Shown: positions 34,930 through 46,204, numbered from the stretch's first letter. The stretch: 64,000 nucleotides of DNA from Haemaphysalis longicornis (GCA_013339765.2 CM023449.1:226012712-226076711); one strand, 5' to 3'. Numbers and translations: made by a program. Notes: generated from the sequence alone by a model not told the origin.

Positions 34930-34991
34930 AAGACGTACCCGGCTATGAGTGAGCACGAGTTCCAGAGTCGCGTCGGTTCTCGCGTAATCAG
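34928..34991 (+). other. Candidate 64-nt intron joining repeat region to MDH domain
   Basis: GTAAGA at 34928-34933 is a consensus-quality donor and 'cgtaatcag' ends at 34991. Removing the segment shifts from the repeat frame to the MDH frame and adds about six residues before the MDH methionine at 35009. A stop in the MDH frame at 34985-34987 means any acceptor must lie after it. The intron is very short and has no strong pyrimidine tract, so a frameshift or a separate promoter remains possible. Confidence 0.35.
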
Positions 34992-35008
34992 TAAAAACGC
35001 AGGAAGCG

Positions 35009-35430
35009 ATGGTCCCCAAGGAGCCCATACGGGTTCTCGTGACCGCAGTGACGACCGAGTTGTCGTACCTGATGCTGGTCCCTCTCGTTCGCGGCGACGT
35101 GTTCGGCCTGGACCAACCTATCGTGTTGCACCTGTACGACGAGAGCGAGAACATATCGGACATGCACGGCATTGCCATGGAGATGGAGGACTGCTCGTTC
35201 GGGCTGCTCAAGCAGGTCGTCTACACGGGTGAAGACGAGGTGGCCTTCTTGAACGTGGACGTCGCTTTTCTGAACGACTCGCTGCCTGTGGACGGAGGCA
35301 GAGCCGAGTTCGTGAAGTGCGTTCGGACCTACGTTGGCCACGGGAAGGCGCTCTCAGCACACGCCAAGAAGACGGTCAAGGTGATCGTCAGCGGATACCC
35401 CATCGAGACAAACACCTACCTCTGCAATAG
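35009..35430 (+). CDS. MDH-like pseudoenzyme, N-terminal half (exon)
   Basis: This exon encodes the Rossmann half of a cytosolic malate dehydrogenase homologue. It opens with a Met followed by 'EPIRVLVT', as MDH1 does, and continues with 'GDVFGLDQPIVLHLYD', 'AMEMEDCSFGLLKQV', 'DEVAFLNVDVAFL' and 'HAKKTVKVIVSGYP'. Active MDH1 uses NAD to interconvert malate and oxaloacetate. Here the glycines of the GxxGxxA nucleotide loop are replaced ('TAVTTEL'), the Asp at the end of the second strand is kept ('LYD'), the substrate loop is shortened by about three residues and lacks the paired arginines ('SLPVDGGRAE'), and the GNPxNTN segment reads 'GYPIETN'. The exon ends AAT AG before GTGAGA (35431), phase 2. 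Third positions are GC-rich and the frame is clean, so it looks maintained, not decayed. Homology is very confident; loss of catalysis is inferred from the missing residues. Confidence 0.9.
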
Positions 35431-37844
35431 GTGAGAATGCAGCGACGCCAGCGGACTAAAATTTTTATTGCATGTATGAGGCCACTTATTGGTAGAACAC
35501 AGACATCATGCTACGTAAATCTTCTAATTTTCTTCAAAATAAGCCGACGATGCATTATTATACAGGCCTATTGAGAAAATATATCGGGAGATCTGCAGAG
35601 GTATTACTCATTGTGGCCCAGCCGTGGCGAAATCAGCTTTATCGACGAGCGGCGGATTTGACCAATGGGCAATAATTACCCATTATAAAAGCACAACCTT
35701 ATAATAAATCGGTGCGAACTTAGGTGAAGGTACCACACGCTATGCGTGAATATGGTAAATGTCAGTACGTATTCTATCAAATATAACGCAATCGCACACT
35801 CTCAAAACAGACCACTAAAAACCATTGTAAAGCCACAGAAAGACTCAGTGGGCACTACGATAAAGCAGACAAGGGCGCTCTATTCGAATTCATCAAACAT
35901 GTGTCCAGTTTTGAGGCACATTTGAAACTGGACGCCCTCAAAAAACGTGCGCGATTCTCACTGCAATAACCCTCAGTAATATATCACTGCAATGAAATCC
36001 GTAAACGTCATTTCAAATGCCGAGCAGGCCATTTTGCTTGGGAAACGTCATTCGCGCTGTCACTCAAAGCCCTCAAGCACCTCGTTTTCGATCGCATGTG
36101 AAGTTCAAATCAAGTGTTTGCAGTCGATCTTATGTCAAGACCGCGTTATTTGTTAACTTAGTTTTCCTGATATGCAGTGATTTACGGTTTACGTAAACTG
36201 TCTGAGCGATTTTCGTAAATTAGCAGCCACGAACATGATCATATGGACGCGGAACGTTACGCAGCTCCTGATACTATAGCGTTGTACTCTAACGAATGCT
36301 ACTGCATAGCGATCAAGAGAAAGTATGTGGTCGTCCTGGGAAGTGAGCCGGTATGTCACGGAAGCATACATTTTCCTCAATTTGTGCTGTCATTATTTAT
36401 TCTCATATTTTTATTTTATTCCTACAGTTACGTTTGTCATTACTTATCTGGAGAGTATAACGGCGTACATGCTGTACATCTGTACACCTCATGTACACCT
36501 CTGTACACCTCTGTACACCTCTGTGCACCTGTTTGCATCTGTATCTGCATCTGTACACCTCACTTTGCTGTACACCTCCTTCACTGATTTAAATCCTCTG
36601 CTGTTGTGATGTGTTGGTGAGGACGGCCAGCCTGTGCTTGGGTCAGATCACTCCACGATAGGGCACAATACCTCACAATACGGGAAGCTGGTTAATCAGA
36701 AATATCCTGGGCACGTCGACTCCCATTATATGATCGAGCACAATCGGCCCGGGCCAGGTATTCCTTCACGACTACTGGATCGGTTGACTCACGTTGTTCT
36801 CGTCGACTCCTTCATAGCATTTCGATCCGTCTAGCTCGTCCTTGACCTGCCAGCTAGAAAGACCGACTGACTTATTTTCACTCCACTTCTCTGAATACGG
36901 CGCAGGAGAAAACTGGCGCACAAGCCATGCGGTTATACACCCACGACAGGATTCTTTGAAGTACAGACATTTATAGTGACCCGTAAAAAGGTTGAGAGCC
37001 GTTTTACAGGTCAATACTGCAGTATTGGGACAGCTGTTGATAGGCTTGAGACTTCAGCCTGTTTAGCATGGTTGAGCAAGGCTACAGCAAGTCTAAGCAA
37101 GGTTTTGAGTAGGCTGGGCAACGCGAAACAAGGCACAGGCGCGCCTATTCGCTTCCCAATTTCTGCAAGCGCTGGCTCGGTAGATTCACGCCGCTTCTTT
37201 CACTGTTTCGGCCGCTGCTACAGTCTTTCAGCACAGCATTCTGCTCAGGATCAACTGTCGATGAGCTGGGAATGCCCATGGTTGTAGGGAGGATTTCATA
37301 GCGTTCTCAACAAAGCTTGAATAGGCGGGCTTGGGCTCGACGCTTCGTCGGTTAGTACCGCGATAGCGGACGTATACGCAGCCTACAGATGCGGTTTTCA
37401 CACCGGACAAACACCGTACCACAGCAGCCATCAGACAGCCGAACAAGCGGCAATGGGCATGCGCGTTGCCTAAGAACTGAGACACGCCCTACCGTTTGAT
37501 GCTGCGCTCAGCGTTGACTAGCAGCAGAGGAGAGCTCTTGCCGGCTCGGCGTTCTTCCCTAAAAAGTTATTTCACTAAGGAAGCTCAAGAGCTCAAAATC
37601 ACAACATCTTAAAGGCGCACCTGATGACTTCGCACTAGACGCTAGTTCATCTTGTAAAGGGGCAACTGGAAATTAGTCACGCGGTCTTTGCTGAGTACGG
37701 CTGCTCCCGGCCACTCGCCTCACTATCTAATCATGCTTGCGTTGCCTCGGTACTCTCGTGGCTACTACTGTGCTATGTCGGGAAGCTGTTGCTGGTTTCA
37801 CTTTGGGACGACTGAAAGCTGTTCTTCGTTTTATTGGCCAACAG
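35431..37844 (+). other. Intron of the MDH-like gene
   Basis: The donor is GTGAGA at 35431 and the acceptor is 'ttggccaacag' ending at 37844. Removing 2,414 bp joins AG|G into an Arg codon and keeps the MDH frame. The intron is AT-rich apart from some GC-richer stretches and includes a minisatellite at 36473-36576. No nested gene was recognised. Confidence 0.85.
36473..36576. repeat. CTGTACACCT minisatellite in the intron
   Basis: Repeats of 'ctgtacacctct' and variants ('ctgtgcacct', 'ctgtatctgcat') with a period of about 12 bp. Confidence 0.85.
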
Positions 37845-38427
37845 GTACGCTAAAAGCATCCCTCACGAAAATTTCACGGGCCTAGCGCGTCTCAACCACA
37901 ACCGGGCAGTGACGCTGTTGTCGCAGAAACTGGGCGTCATCCCCAACAAGATCATCAACATGATCGTGTGGGGTCGCGGAGGCGACATGCTCTACCCCGA
38001 CTACAGCCGCTGCGTGGTCACCAAGAAGGCTCGCCGCTACAACATCACCGATCAGGTTCCGAACGAGTACCTCGAACAAGGCCTGCCTGAAGACGTCCGA
38101 ATTCGGGAGCAGCTCGTCCAGAAGCTCACAAGGCACCCAGGTCTCCTGTCGCGGGCCAAGGCGGCCTGCGACCAGATGCGCGACTGGTGGATCGGCCTGG
38201 CTCCCGGCACGTTTGTGACCATGACCGTGCAAAGCGACGGCCTCTACGGCGTCGCCCCGGACGTCTTCTTCTCGTACCCGGTCTTCATTGACAACGAGCG
38301 AACGTGGAAGGTGGTGCAGGGCATCACCGTCGACGAGAGGCTACGCAAATGCATTGCCGATTCGTCGAAGGAGATCGAACGGGAGCGGGACGAAGCCATG
38401 GAGATCTGTACCGAGCTGGGGCTGTGA
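37845..38427 (+). CDS. MDH-like pseudoenzyme, C-terminal half (exon)
   Basis: This is the second exon of the MDH homologue, in phase with 35009-35430. It includes 'SIPHENFTGLARLNHNRA' (MDH1 has RLDHNRA here), 'KLGV', 'MIVWGRGGDMLYPDY' (WGNHS..YPDV in active enzymes), 'AKAACDQMRDWWIG', 'SDGLYGV.PDVFFSYPV' and 'TWKVVQGI', and ends with TGA at 38425-38427. The Asp of the catalytic His/Asp pair is Asn and the His is replaced, within 'GRGG', while the substrate-binding Arg of 'HNRA' is kept. With the first exon the domain totals 334 residues, equal to MDH1, so the fold should be complete although catalysis is not expected. Codon use is strongly GC-biased. It may act as a structural or regulatory partner of active MDH or in another ligand-binding role; an MDH1B-type relationship is an alternative worth testing. 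Confidence 0.92.
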
Positions 38428-38467
38428 GCCAACCAGGATTGACGTTCTTAAATTCGTGCTGAACCGT

Positions 38468-38473
38468 AATAAA
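38468..38473 (+). terminator. Polyadenylation signal of the MDH-like gene
   Basis: AATAAA lies 41 bp after the TGA stop, a normal distance for a short 3' UTR. Confidence 0.7.
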
Positions 38474-38479
38474 ATTGGC

Positions 38480-39670
38480 GCATTACTACAGGAGCTGCAA
38501 ATAAGTTTCCTGAGCAGCAGCAGCCGGCTGTGGACGAGTTCGTACCGCATTTAAAGAAAGCACACTTGTTAACTGTGCTATAGAACAAACCCAAAACTAC
38601 AATGATGCATGTCTCTCGGCATCTTTCATTTATTTTTCCGTAGGTTTAGCAGGAGGTTTGAACTAACCACAAGCGATTCCTGCTAAAAAAGGCAGAGGGA
38701 CGAAGCCTCGATCTCTAAGCCATTTTGTTTAATTCATACTACGTGGACGCATATTTTTCCAGCTCCTGCTTACGAATTACCGCTGTCTGTTCTACTCGAT
38801 TTGCAGCCCGTCTACAAAAAAGAAGGCGACACAGCCTGGTTTTATGGCGCGCTTGGGGAGACAGCCACTCAACCTATTGCCGCCGCTATTTATTTTGTTG
38901 CTCTAAGGCCAGCAGCAAAATCCACAGAGACGTTAATATGTATACGCTAAGCTTGTGAGTCCGCAGTAGACAGATGGCCAAAGTAAGTGCCTGTAATCAG
39001 AAAGGACTCAAGTAGCCACAGAAATGAAGATAAAATCTGGTTTCCCTTTCCATAAGAAAAGCGTCGAATAAAAAAAAATCTGCGCGCAACCGTCATCCGT
39101 TCGTTTCTATTAAAATAGTATCAGCGCGACGAATAACACCGTAGTAAATAGAATGAAAGCATTAATAATGTTAAAGGAGACATAAAGACAAAATATAGGT
39201 GTATATAACTAAAAAATCCCTAAAGACCGGGCGGGGGGGGGGGGGGGGTGCAATCAATGCTGTGGATCGGTGCTTGGACCACGTCAGCAGCGCATGCGCT
39301 TTGTAACGCTAAAACTTCTCGAAGTGCTACTACGGTTGGCAGCGTTACGTGAGTTTTGGGACTCGCACGAGATGGAAAATCCCTGGGAAAATATTGCGCA
39401 CTGCGGGAATTGGCTGCCCTAAGGGCATGTAACACTGTTGGAGTGCAAGGACCCACACGAAGAAAAAAATCCCGCAAATATGCGTTGGCGAGCACACTAA
39501 TCTGTGGCAATATTCCGTTTCAAGATAGGTGCGAGTCCGGCACTTCCGGGGGGATACAGAACGTTAATTAAACGCCTAGATATGGGGCACCTTGTTCGTA
39601 AACTGTTCGTAGACAAGGCACCATTATTTGTGAAAATAATGCGTAAAATTGAGCTAATGGAACATTTTGC
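38480..39670. other. No gene; repeat terminus and G run
   Basis: A TTAAAGGAGACATAAAGAC segment at 39173-39191 resembles the TTAA-element terminus seen at 29353 and 51289. A run of about 15 G lies at 39234-39248. Nothing else is recognised. Confidence 0.4.
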
Positions 39671-39671
39671 A

Positions 39672-39790
39672 GTAAAAATAAAATCGTGGTTGTCCCGAAA
39701 GAAATTTAGCACCAGTGGAGCTCGAACCCACACCTTTCGTTCCAAAACCCGCGATTCCAGCCATTGGCTGTTGGGGCCAAACGGTGGAGT
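39672..39790 (-). repeat. tRNA-like SINE fragment
   Basis: On the minus strand it holds GGGTTCGAGCTCC (39716-39728), a good pol III B box, followed by an A/T-rich tail. The A-box half is poorly defined, and there is no cloverleaf, so it is not a functional tRNA. Confidence 0.4.
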
Positions 39791-40780
39791 TGATTAAGCA
39801 GTTCAAAAGAATAGGAGGAGTGTTCCAAGTGAACAAGCGGATGGAACTGGGTGGGCACAGGAACTGCCTGGCTTGAACCCATGGGGCAACGGGATGTCGC
39901 TATGATGTATGTGCTTTCACCCTTCTTTGTCTTAGCGCTATATCCCGTACGTTGAGCATAAGGACTTGTTAAGCAATGTCAACCCGTGCGTCAAGTAGCG
40001 GTTACCTGATCGAAGCTTCACGCTAGGCCTCATGTCAGGACATCGCCCAACCATGTCTCGTCGCCCCGCCCCCTCTGCGGCGCATGAACGACGCAGTTGT
40101 AAGCGTTGCCCGAACACCTCTGCCCGCTGCTCTGCCCCTTGATTGTTTTATGACTTAACCGGACGGCACAAAACACATTCCTCGGGACACTTGAACCTGC
40201 TTTACGTACTTCGAAGTCGAAAGCCTGGCCATATTTATTAACAACTTCTTTGCTGCAACATTGTACACTCTTAACAAAAAAGGTAGTTGAAAAGTAGTAA
40301 AGGCTGTATTTACTAACTTCTTACCAGCTTTACTACCCCGAAGAACGGTACGTAAGTTCTGCCATTAAGTATGGACCCAAAGTGCGATTGTTACTATATT
40401 GCACTGTATATATTTTTAATATATTGACCGTGCACTGAACTATATTGAGTGCGACTTTATTTGAGGGCGCAAGATGTGGGTTGTTGACATTGTTGGGGGA
40501 GGGGGTTGCGGGGAGTTTTGGCTGACTCCCCGCAGCGGCGAAAAGCGAGCAGCGGAGCAGCGGAGGAGCAGCGGGGCAGTGTTTGCTACTTCTTGCTACT
40601 GTTCTTACTAACGGCTGCTTATTTGATACTAACATGCATTAATACTAAAGAAATTATGTGACTTACTGAACCGCAGCACTTTTAAATGCAGAGCATTTCT
40701 TTAACTCACTATGTCACACGTTCTAGTTGTCCGTAGTAGTCCGCACCCCTCCCCCTACACTATATAAAAAAAAATAATAC

Positions 40781-40870
40781 TCACCGGCGCCTAGTTTCGA
40801 TCCCACGACCCTGCAGGCGGAACGCAAGGTACATGGTGCTCTACCCACTTTGCCACAAAGCCGACACAGA
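40781..40870 (-). repeat. tRNA-derived SINE
   Basis: The minus strand reads GTGGCAAAGTGGGTAGAGC (A box) and, about 35 bp later, GTGGGATCGAAAC (B box), then an A/T-rich tail at 40770-40780. This is the layout of a tRNA-derived SINE head. Confidence 0.55.
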
Positions 40871-41090
40871 ATGGAAGGCTACGAACGCGCCTTATATCCT
40901 TGACTCATTCAAACTACGTCAAGAAGCTGTTGATACAACGCATTCACTACCTGCGGGCGGAACGCGAGGTACATGGTGCTCTTCCCACTGCGCCACAAAA
41001 CCGACACAGAATGGGAGGCTACGAACGCGCCTTATATCCTTGACTCATTCAAACTACGTCAAGAAGCTGCTGATACAACGCATTCACTAC
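40811..41090. repeat. Tandem duplication, two 140-bp units
   Basis: Units at 40811-40950 and 40951-41090 are nearly identical, differing at only a few sites. The first unit overlaps the A-box part of the SINE at 40781-40870, so a SINE-derived segment was duplicated together with its flank. Confidence 0.95.
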
Positions 41091-41099
41091 CACCAACTC

Positions 41100-42430
41100 C
41101 CCAAACACTAAACGTTAACGCAATACACCCACCCCCTATGCGACACATTTACTCGAGTCCCCCTCGCGGGGAGATGGGCCCATTTTTTACCACTCCACCT
41201 CACCATTAAGATGTTTTTGCAAATCCACATGCTGACTTGAATATGCTCACATTAAAACGCAAAATTCAAAAATTATCGCTAATATATTTGATTTTCGCGA
41301 CAAGTTCACCCACCCTGTCACAGGACTTTCCGCTGCTGGCTATAAGTATACGGTAACGAAGTGATAGTCGCGCTCCCCGTGCACCATGTTGGTTTTATTG
41401 CTCAATTTATTTATGGCCTACGTGTGATATGGGCGTGTTTAATGTGTCTCCATGCCGTGCTGCGCGCTCAGTCGACCCATGTTGTAACTCGTAGCTGCGC
41501 TGCCCACACCCTTACTTTAGGTAGCTCACAGGCACACCCTTGACCTTTTCTTAGTTGAAACACATTTTAAAGGTGTGCGCCATGAGACAAGTTTTTTACA
41601 CCCTTTTCAGCCAAAAAGTGTGTAAAAATGTTTGGTGTGCATATACTAGGTTATGCATGGCCAGCTAGTAAAAGCATGAAGCTAAGGGGAGTGGTATTCA
41701 CTAGGACATTCCGGCTGAAGGTAGCGGTTCGCACTACCTGCTTCAGTTAGTGAACTTACTGGTGCTTCATTTAGTACCGCCAGTTACCAAGTACCTAGTG
41801 GATGCGGTGACAAGTAATCGGTTGGTGTTCTGTTAGTAAATGCTACAACCTTTCTTTTCACAGCATCGCTTTCCTCGCTTTCGTTTGTTTGTCTTTTCGT
41901 TCCAAGTACTTCTACAGGCTTCTTTTCTTCTACGAGGTGTTTTCGGCTTTTTCTTCGCTTTCGTTTCTTCGCGTTACGGCATGTATTACGTCATCAAGCA
42001 GACTGGCACACGCCACAGATTCCCTAGGATCAGGGTTATGCGCGGCTGGCATGCGCCCATTTTACTTACAAGAGTTGAAGGTTGAGCAGGTTGGTACATA
42101 GCTTTGAGGGTAGGGGGCAGCGCAACAAACGGGACGAAGCGGATAAGGGAAAAACACAAATGTTGATTAAAAAATTCCCCCGCATTTCCCCGAGGGGGAG
42201 AATGTGAAAGTGCGAATGCACGGTTGTCGGCCCACTTGCGGCGCTTGCGCTCGGCCCCCGCAGCCCACCACCTCGCTGCCTTCTCTTCCATCTCTTCCAT
42301 CGGGTTTGTAGTATCACGTGTACACCACGCAGTTATCAAGCCGCTATAACGCCGCTGAGTCGCCAACGCACGCCGCTGACGACGTAGTTTGAATGCGTTA
42401 AAGATATAAGGCGCGTCAACACTGATATCA
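41100..42430. other. No supported gene
   Basis: There is a local inverted pair 'ttttacaccc..ttttcagcc..aaaaagtgtgtaaaa' at about 41590-41627. The rest is short frames without recognisable domains. Confidence 0.4.
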
Positions 42431-42432
42431 CC

Positions 42433-42510
42433 GTCGCGTCCGTGGCTTGATCGGTAGAGCGTCGCGCTGCGGCCGCAAAGTCCGCGGATCGAAACCTGGC
42501 GCCGGATGCT
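42433..42510 (+). repeat. tRNA-like SINE head
   Basis: The A-box-like TGGCTTGATCGGTAGAGC begins at 42443 and the B-box-like GGATCGAAACC lies at 42486-42496, spaced as in a tRNA. Arms do not pair cleanly, so it is read as a SINE and not a tRNA gene. Confidence 0.5.
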
Positions 42511-42634
42511 GTTTTTCTTTATAGAGGAGCACTGCGGACGCCGCCGCCGACGCCGGCGGTGGATGGTTTGGGGTCGCTTATAAAGAGCATTCGCTCTTAA
42601 TAATTAAATGAATTATTGCGTCGCACAAGGATGC

Positions 42635-44240
42635 GTGCCCTTTTCGCGTCATCGTATCGTAACGGGGAACTTGGCAGCGCCTCGTGGGAACCTTCCTGCA
42701 GAAGTATCTGGACCTCTTGGGACTCGATGATCCCTGCATGTGTCATCAGGAAGCCTGACAGCTCTTCGGATTACCTGCAAGCCGAATGCCCGAGGAATTT
42801 GTGTGCCTTCTCTGTGGACGCGAAGGACCTGTTTTACTCGCTTTCCCAAGACCTTGTCTGCTAAGAGGTGAGTTCATGCATCGACCGATAAGGAGTGGTG
42901 AAATTCCAGAACTCCTGTGGCACTGATGTGAGCAGGTCCACGAAGTGCTGAGGTTTTGCCTCCAGTCCACTTTTGTGGGCTATGGCAATACTCTTTTTAT
43001 TCAAAAGGAGGGAATAGTTCTCGAGGCATGGGTGGAGCCAGTATTATGTGACTTGTTAGCTAGATTTGACAGACGCCTTGTGGCACACCTCGCCGAAACG
43101 AGATGTCAGAAAGTTTTTAGATGCGTGGACGATTTTCTTCTTACCAATCGGACAAAACCAACTCCAAAGCAAGCATGGAGGCAATCTTGGGTGTCTTTCA
43201 GGTTGAGTTGAACCCTTTACAGCTGACGTCGAAAACTCCCGTATAATGCAAAATTAGATTTTTAGATCAAGAACTAACGACCCTGAACTCCCATGCGTGT
43301 TGGACACATGCCCCTCGCTCTCAAAAGCGCCTTCTCCCTACTCCTCATGCCACTCGTAACTTGTGAAGAGAGGCATGGCAAAAGCTTGCCTGGGGGCGGC
43401 CATTGGTCGGTCATGCGAGCATTCAGTGGAGGCAAGCTTTACTTCGCAGTTCTGCAGCTTGGCTGAGGCAGGCTTGCTAAGCTAAACTGAAAATGTGTGG
43501 CAGAATCATTTCTCTGCGAGATCTCTACTGCCAAAAAAGCAAGTCGGGAACCCTCTGATAGCACAGCCGCGATTCCTGTGCATAGGTTTCGCACAATATT
43601 AAAAAAAGCAGTAGGAAGAGCTGGCGTTCGCGTCGTCTTCACGGCGCTCAACAAACTTTCACGCCTGGGCAGGAAATATAATTCCAATTACAGTGCAGCC
43701 AAGACCTGCGAAAAAAAGCATTCTCGGCCTTTTGTTGAGTGCAAATCTCATGCTGCGTACAGCATCCGACTGCATTGCAAAAAAAATGTTCCATAGGCCA
43801 CACGGGCCGTTGCATCAACGACCGTTTGCGCGAACACGCCACTGCTCAATGATTCTGCTGGCGGTGACCATGGTGCGCATTGCAAGAGCTTAGCCTGCCC
43901 GCCGTTGTGTGAAAAATGCAGCATCTTGAGCCGATATCGGCAGCAGAAGGCACGCGAGATTTTTTAGGCGTTTTTGCATTTCCGAGTACGGTGAAGATTG
44001 TGTTAGCAATCCTAGTGCCTCGCTCATCAAGAAAGAGATTTTCTATATGAAAACTTGACACGTTTGCCCCGTCACCGCTGCTGGGCGTTTTTAGGATTGC
44101 ATTTGGTGCGGTTTTCCCTCTTTCCTTCTCCCCCTCTACCCCCCCCCCCTCAGCCCTCGTTCTTATTTCTTCCTTGTTTTGGTGGTCTACAGCACGTATA
44201 AAGCTGGCGCCCCGACGTAATAAATCATTTGGTGGTAAGT
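42635..44240 (+). mobile_element. 5'-truncated Penelope-like retroelement (RT + GIY-YIG)
   Basis: RT pieces in shifting frames include 'FSVDAKDLFYSLSQDL' (about 42808-42855) and 'KVFRCVDDFLL' with the YVDD-type active site at about 43110-43140. A linker follows with 'CWTHAPRSQKRLLPTPHA' (about 43290-43345) that matches the RT-to-nuclease connector of Penelope elements. The GIY-YIG nuclease then shows 'IGHTGRCINDRLREHA' (about 43792-43840), followed by a worn Cys/His segment and a serine/proline segment. These elements encode one protein with RT plus GIY-YIG nuclease. Several stops and frameshifts show it is dead. The RT begins midway, so the 5' half is missing. The 3' end has AATAAA at about 44219 and then 'aagcgcttgtgtttgtctct'. 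Confidence 0.8.
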
Positions 44241-44504
44241 AAGCGCTTGTGTTTGTCTCTTCTCTGCTTCGTCCCCTACCCTCAGTGTTTTACTCACGCA
44301 TCATCACGTGCATTTGGGCGTCATGCGGCACCAACTATTCTGCAACTTTTACGTTTCCTGTTCATAGTTTGGAAATTTGGGAAGCGGGCACATTAACTTC
44401 TCAAAGCTTCAGGTTCCTTACCAATCCCCCAAATAGGTACGTTTCACTAAAAAAGGAGCAAATAAAAATTGACCACATCTTTCCGCGGGGGGAAACCATG
44501 GGGT

Positions 44505-44910
44505 GATGCGACGCATCTGGGCGGTGCTTGTTACGGTTGCGCCGACCATCGCGGTAGCAGACCTGTTAGTCTCCATTCAAATCATCGGTGGTCATCGGAT
44601 GTCATCGGAGCGGCGGCGGGGGAGCGACTGAGCGGAGCGGCGCAATTATCGCGTTTATATGTACCGCGCGTTAACGGTGAGGGGAATGAGAGAGAGAGAG
44701 TAGCGCATGCGCATGTGTTAACCGAGCGCTAACCCGCGCTGACGCACAGCTGTCATTGCGAGGGGAGCGAGCGCTAACGCAAGATGGCGCTGCGGTGAGA
44801 GCGGCGTTACCGCGCAGCTGGCGTGGCGAGGAGAATGGGGGAGATGCGTGCAGATGGACGCCGGATGCATGCATGGAGGGACAAGGCGAGTTAAAGAGAT
44901 GCGTCGCATC
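44505..44910. mobile_element. Small DNA element with palindromic GATGCGACGCATC ends
   Basis: GATGCGACGCATC at 44505-44517 and its complement at 44898-44910 bound a 406-bp GC-rich block. Each terminus is itself nearly self-complementary. There is no coding frame of note, and a (GA)n run lies at 44689-44700. It is probably a MITE. No target duplication could be defined. Confidence 0.5.
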
Positions 44911-45497
44911 TAAAAATTAGAGCCCTCCCACTCAGTGTGAAAGCTTTCAGAAGTGCAGAGCAGTGATTCGCCATAACGGGCTGTAGCGCCGTTCTCCGCC
45001 CACTGTTGCCACCAAATGCAATTCTGATTTCCCGCCTTCGCAGTGCTCGCGCGCCCCCTGCCTGAAACTGCGCCAGCGAAAGTTCTGTTCTCTTTGTGCT
45101 TTTCTCCCCGCACGTGCCGGCGTTACACTGCCACATTTTTCGTTTACTATCGTAAAAACCAACCCAACGGGCGCCCTGACTAAAGGAACGCGGGCGCTGC
45201 CGGTCAATTCCGTATATTTTCCCTCAAATGTACCCACAGTTTTCTTTGCGCTAAACAACGGGAAGATGTATGACAAGCGCCAGCATTTCACGAGTTTCGA
45301 ACGCTTATGACTGTATAAACCGCTTGGCTTTCGAAGCCTTTGGGGTACGCCGTGAACAACAGCGTTACTCCGGGACGCTGCCTTGGTGCTCTATGTACTT
45401 GGGTCGAGCGAGCGAGCTAGGACGACAAGGCGAGCGCCTGAAGTGCTCTGCGCTTTAAACAACGACAGCAAGTTTTGTTCCACCACTGATAACGAAA

Positions 45498-45572
45498 GAG
45501 AGCGCAACGGTAGTGCGTTGGGTTGCTGTTTTGGGGACCCGGGTTCGAATCCCATCGGATCAGATATGTTTT
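45498..45572 (+). repeat. tRNA-like SINE fragment
   Basis: It contains a perfect B box GGTTCGAATCC at 45542-45552 and an A-box-like GCAACGGTAGTGCG upstream. No paired acceptor stem or anticodon arm is evident. Confidence 0.45.
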
Positions 45573-46204
45573 TATTTACTTTTTACGGCGGCAACCGGAG
45601 CCGCAACCACAACGACGACAGTTTTTTGTGGAATTGGGCACTTAAAACCGCAAGAGCGGGCTTAAAATCCCGCTACGGCGCCAAAGATTGCTTTGCACCC
45701 TTTCCCCCCCCCCCCCCCCAACAATGGTTTTAATACTATTGCAAACTCCGAACAAAATAAACAATCTAGATAATAAAGGAAACATTGGACACAGTGGCGA
45801 CTCGTCAGCCGCTTTCTCGCCAGGTCTTTATGACATCACAAGAACTTGTTTAGGCCCTTGGTGGGCCCCGACCTAGACCACCGCCAAAAACCATACCGGC
45901 GCAATTGTACCGGTGTCTCTAATTCCGTTTAACATACCAGTTTTTGTTTTCTCTAATACGGCGCTGCTGACCCTCGTGCAGAGCGAATTGGAAAAGTTCT
46001 TCGATTTAGTATTTTCTGAAGTAAGAAAACCCCTTTCGGGGCGGAAAAGGGGTGAGCGACAGATCCGAGTTCTTTCAAATGAGACGAGTTTTTATTTGGG
46101 CGAAAGCCTTGCATGCCCCATAGGTAGGTGATCATGAATGACCCCGGCGTCGACGCGAACGGTACAAAAACCTATAGAGGTCCACAAATGAGCCTAAGCA
46201 TGCT

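Noticed and set aside
34461..35211. Minus-strand frames of 154 and 232 codons with internal repeats
   Set aside because: They are shadows of the GC-rich + strand repeat and MDH coding region.
42433..42510. Functional tRNA gene
   Set aside because: A and B boxes are present but the acceptor and anticodon arms do not pair, so it is listed as a SINE. The same holds for 39672, 40781, 45498 and 54838.
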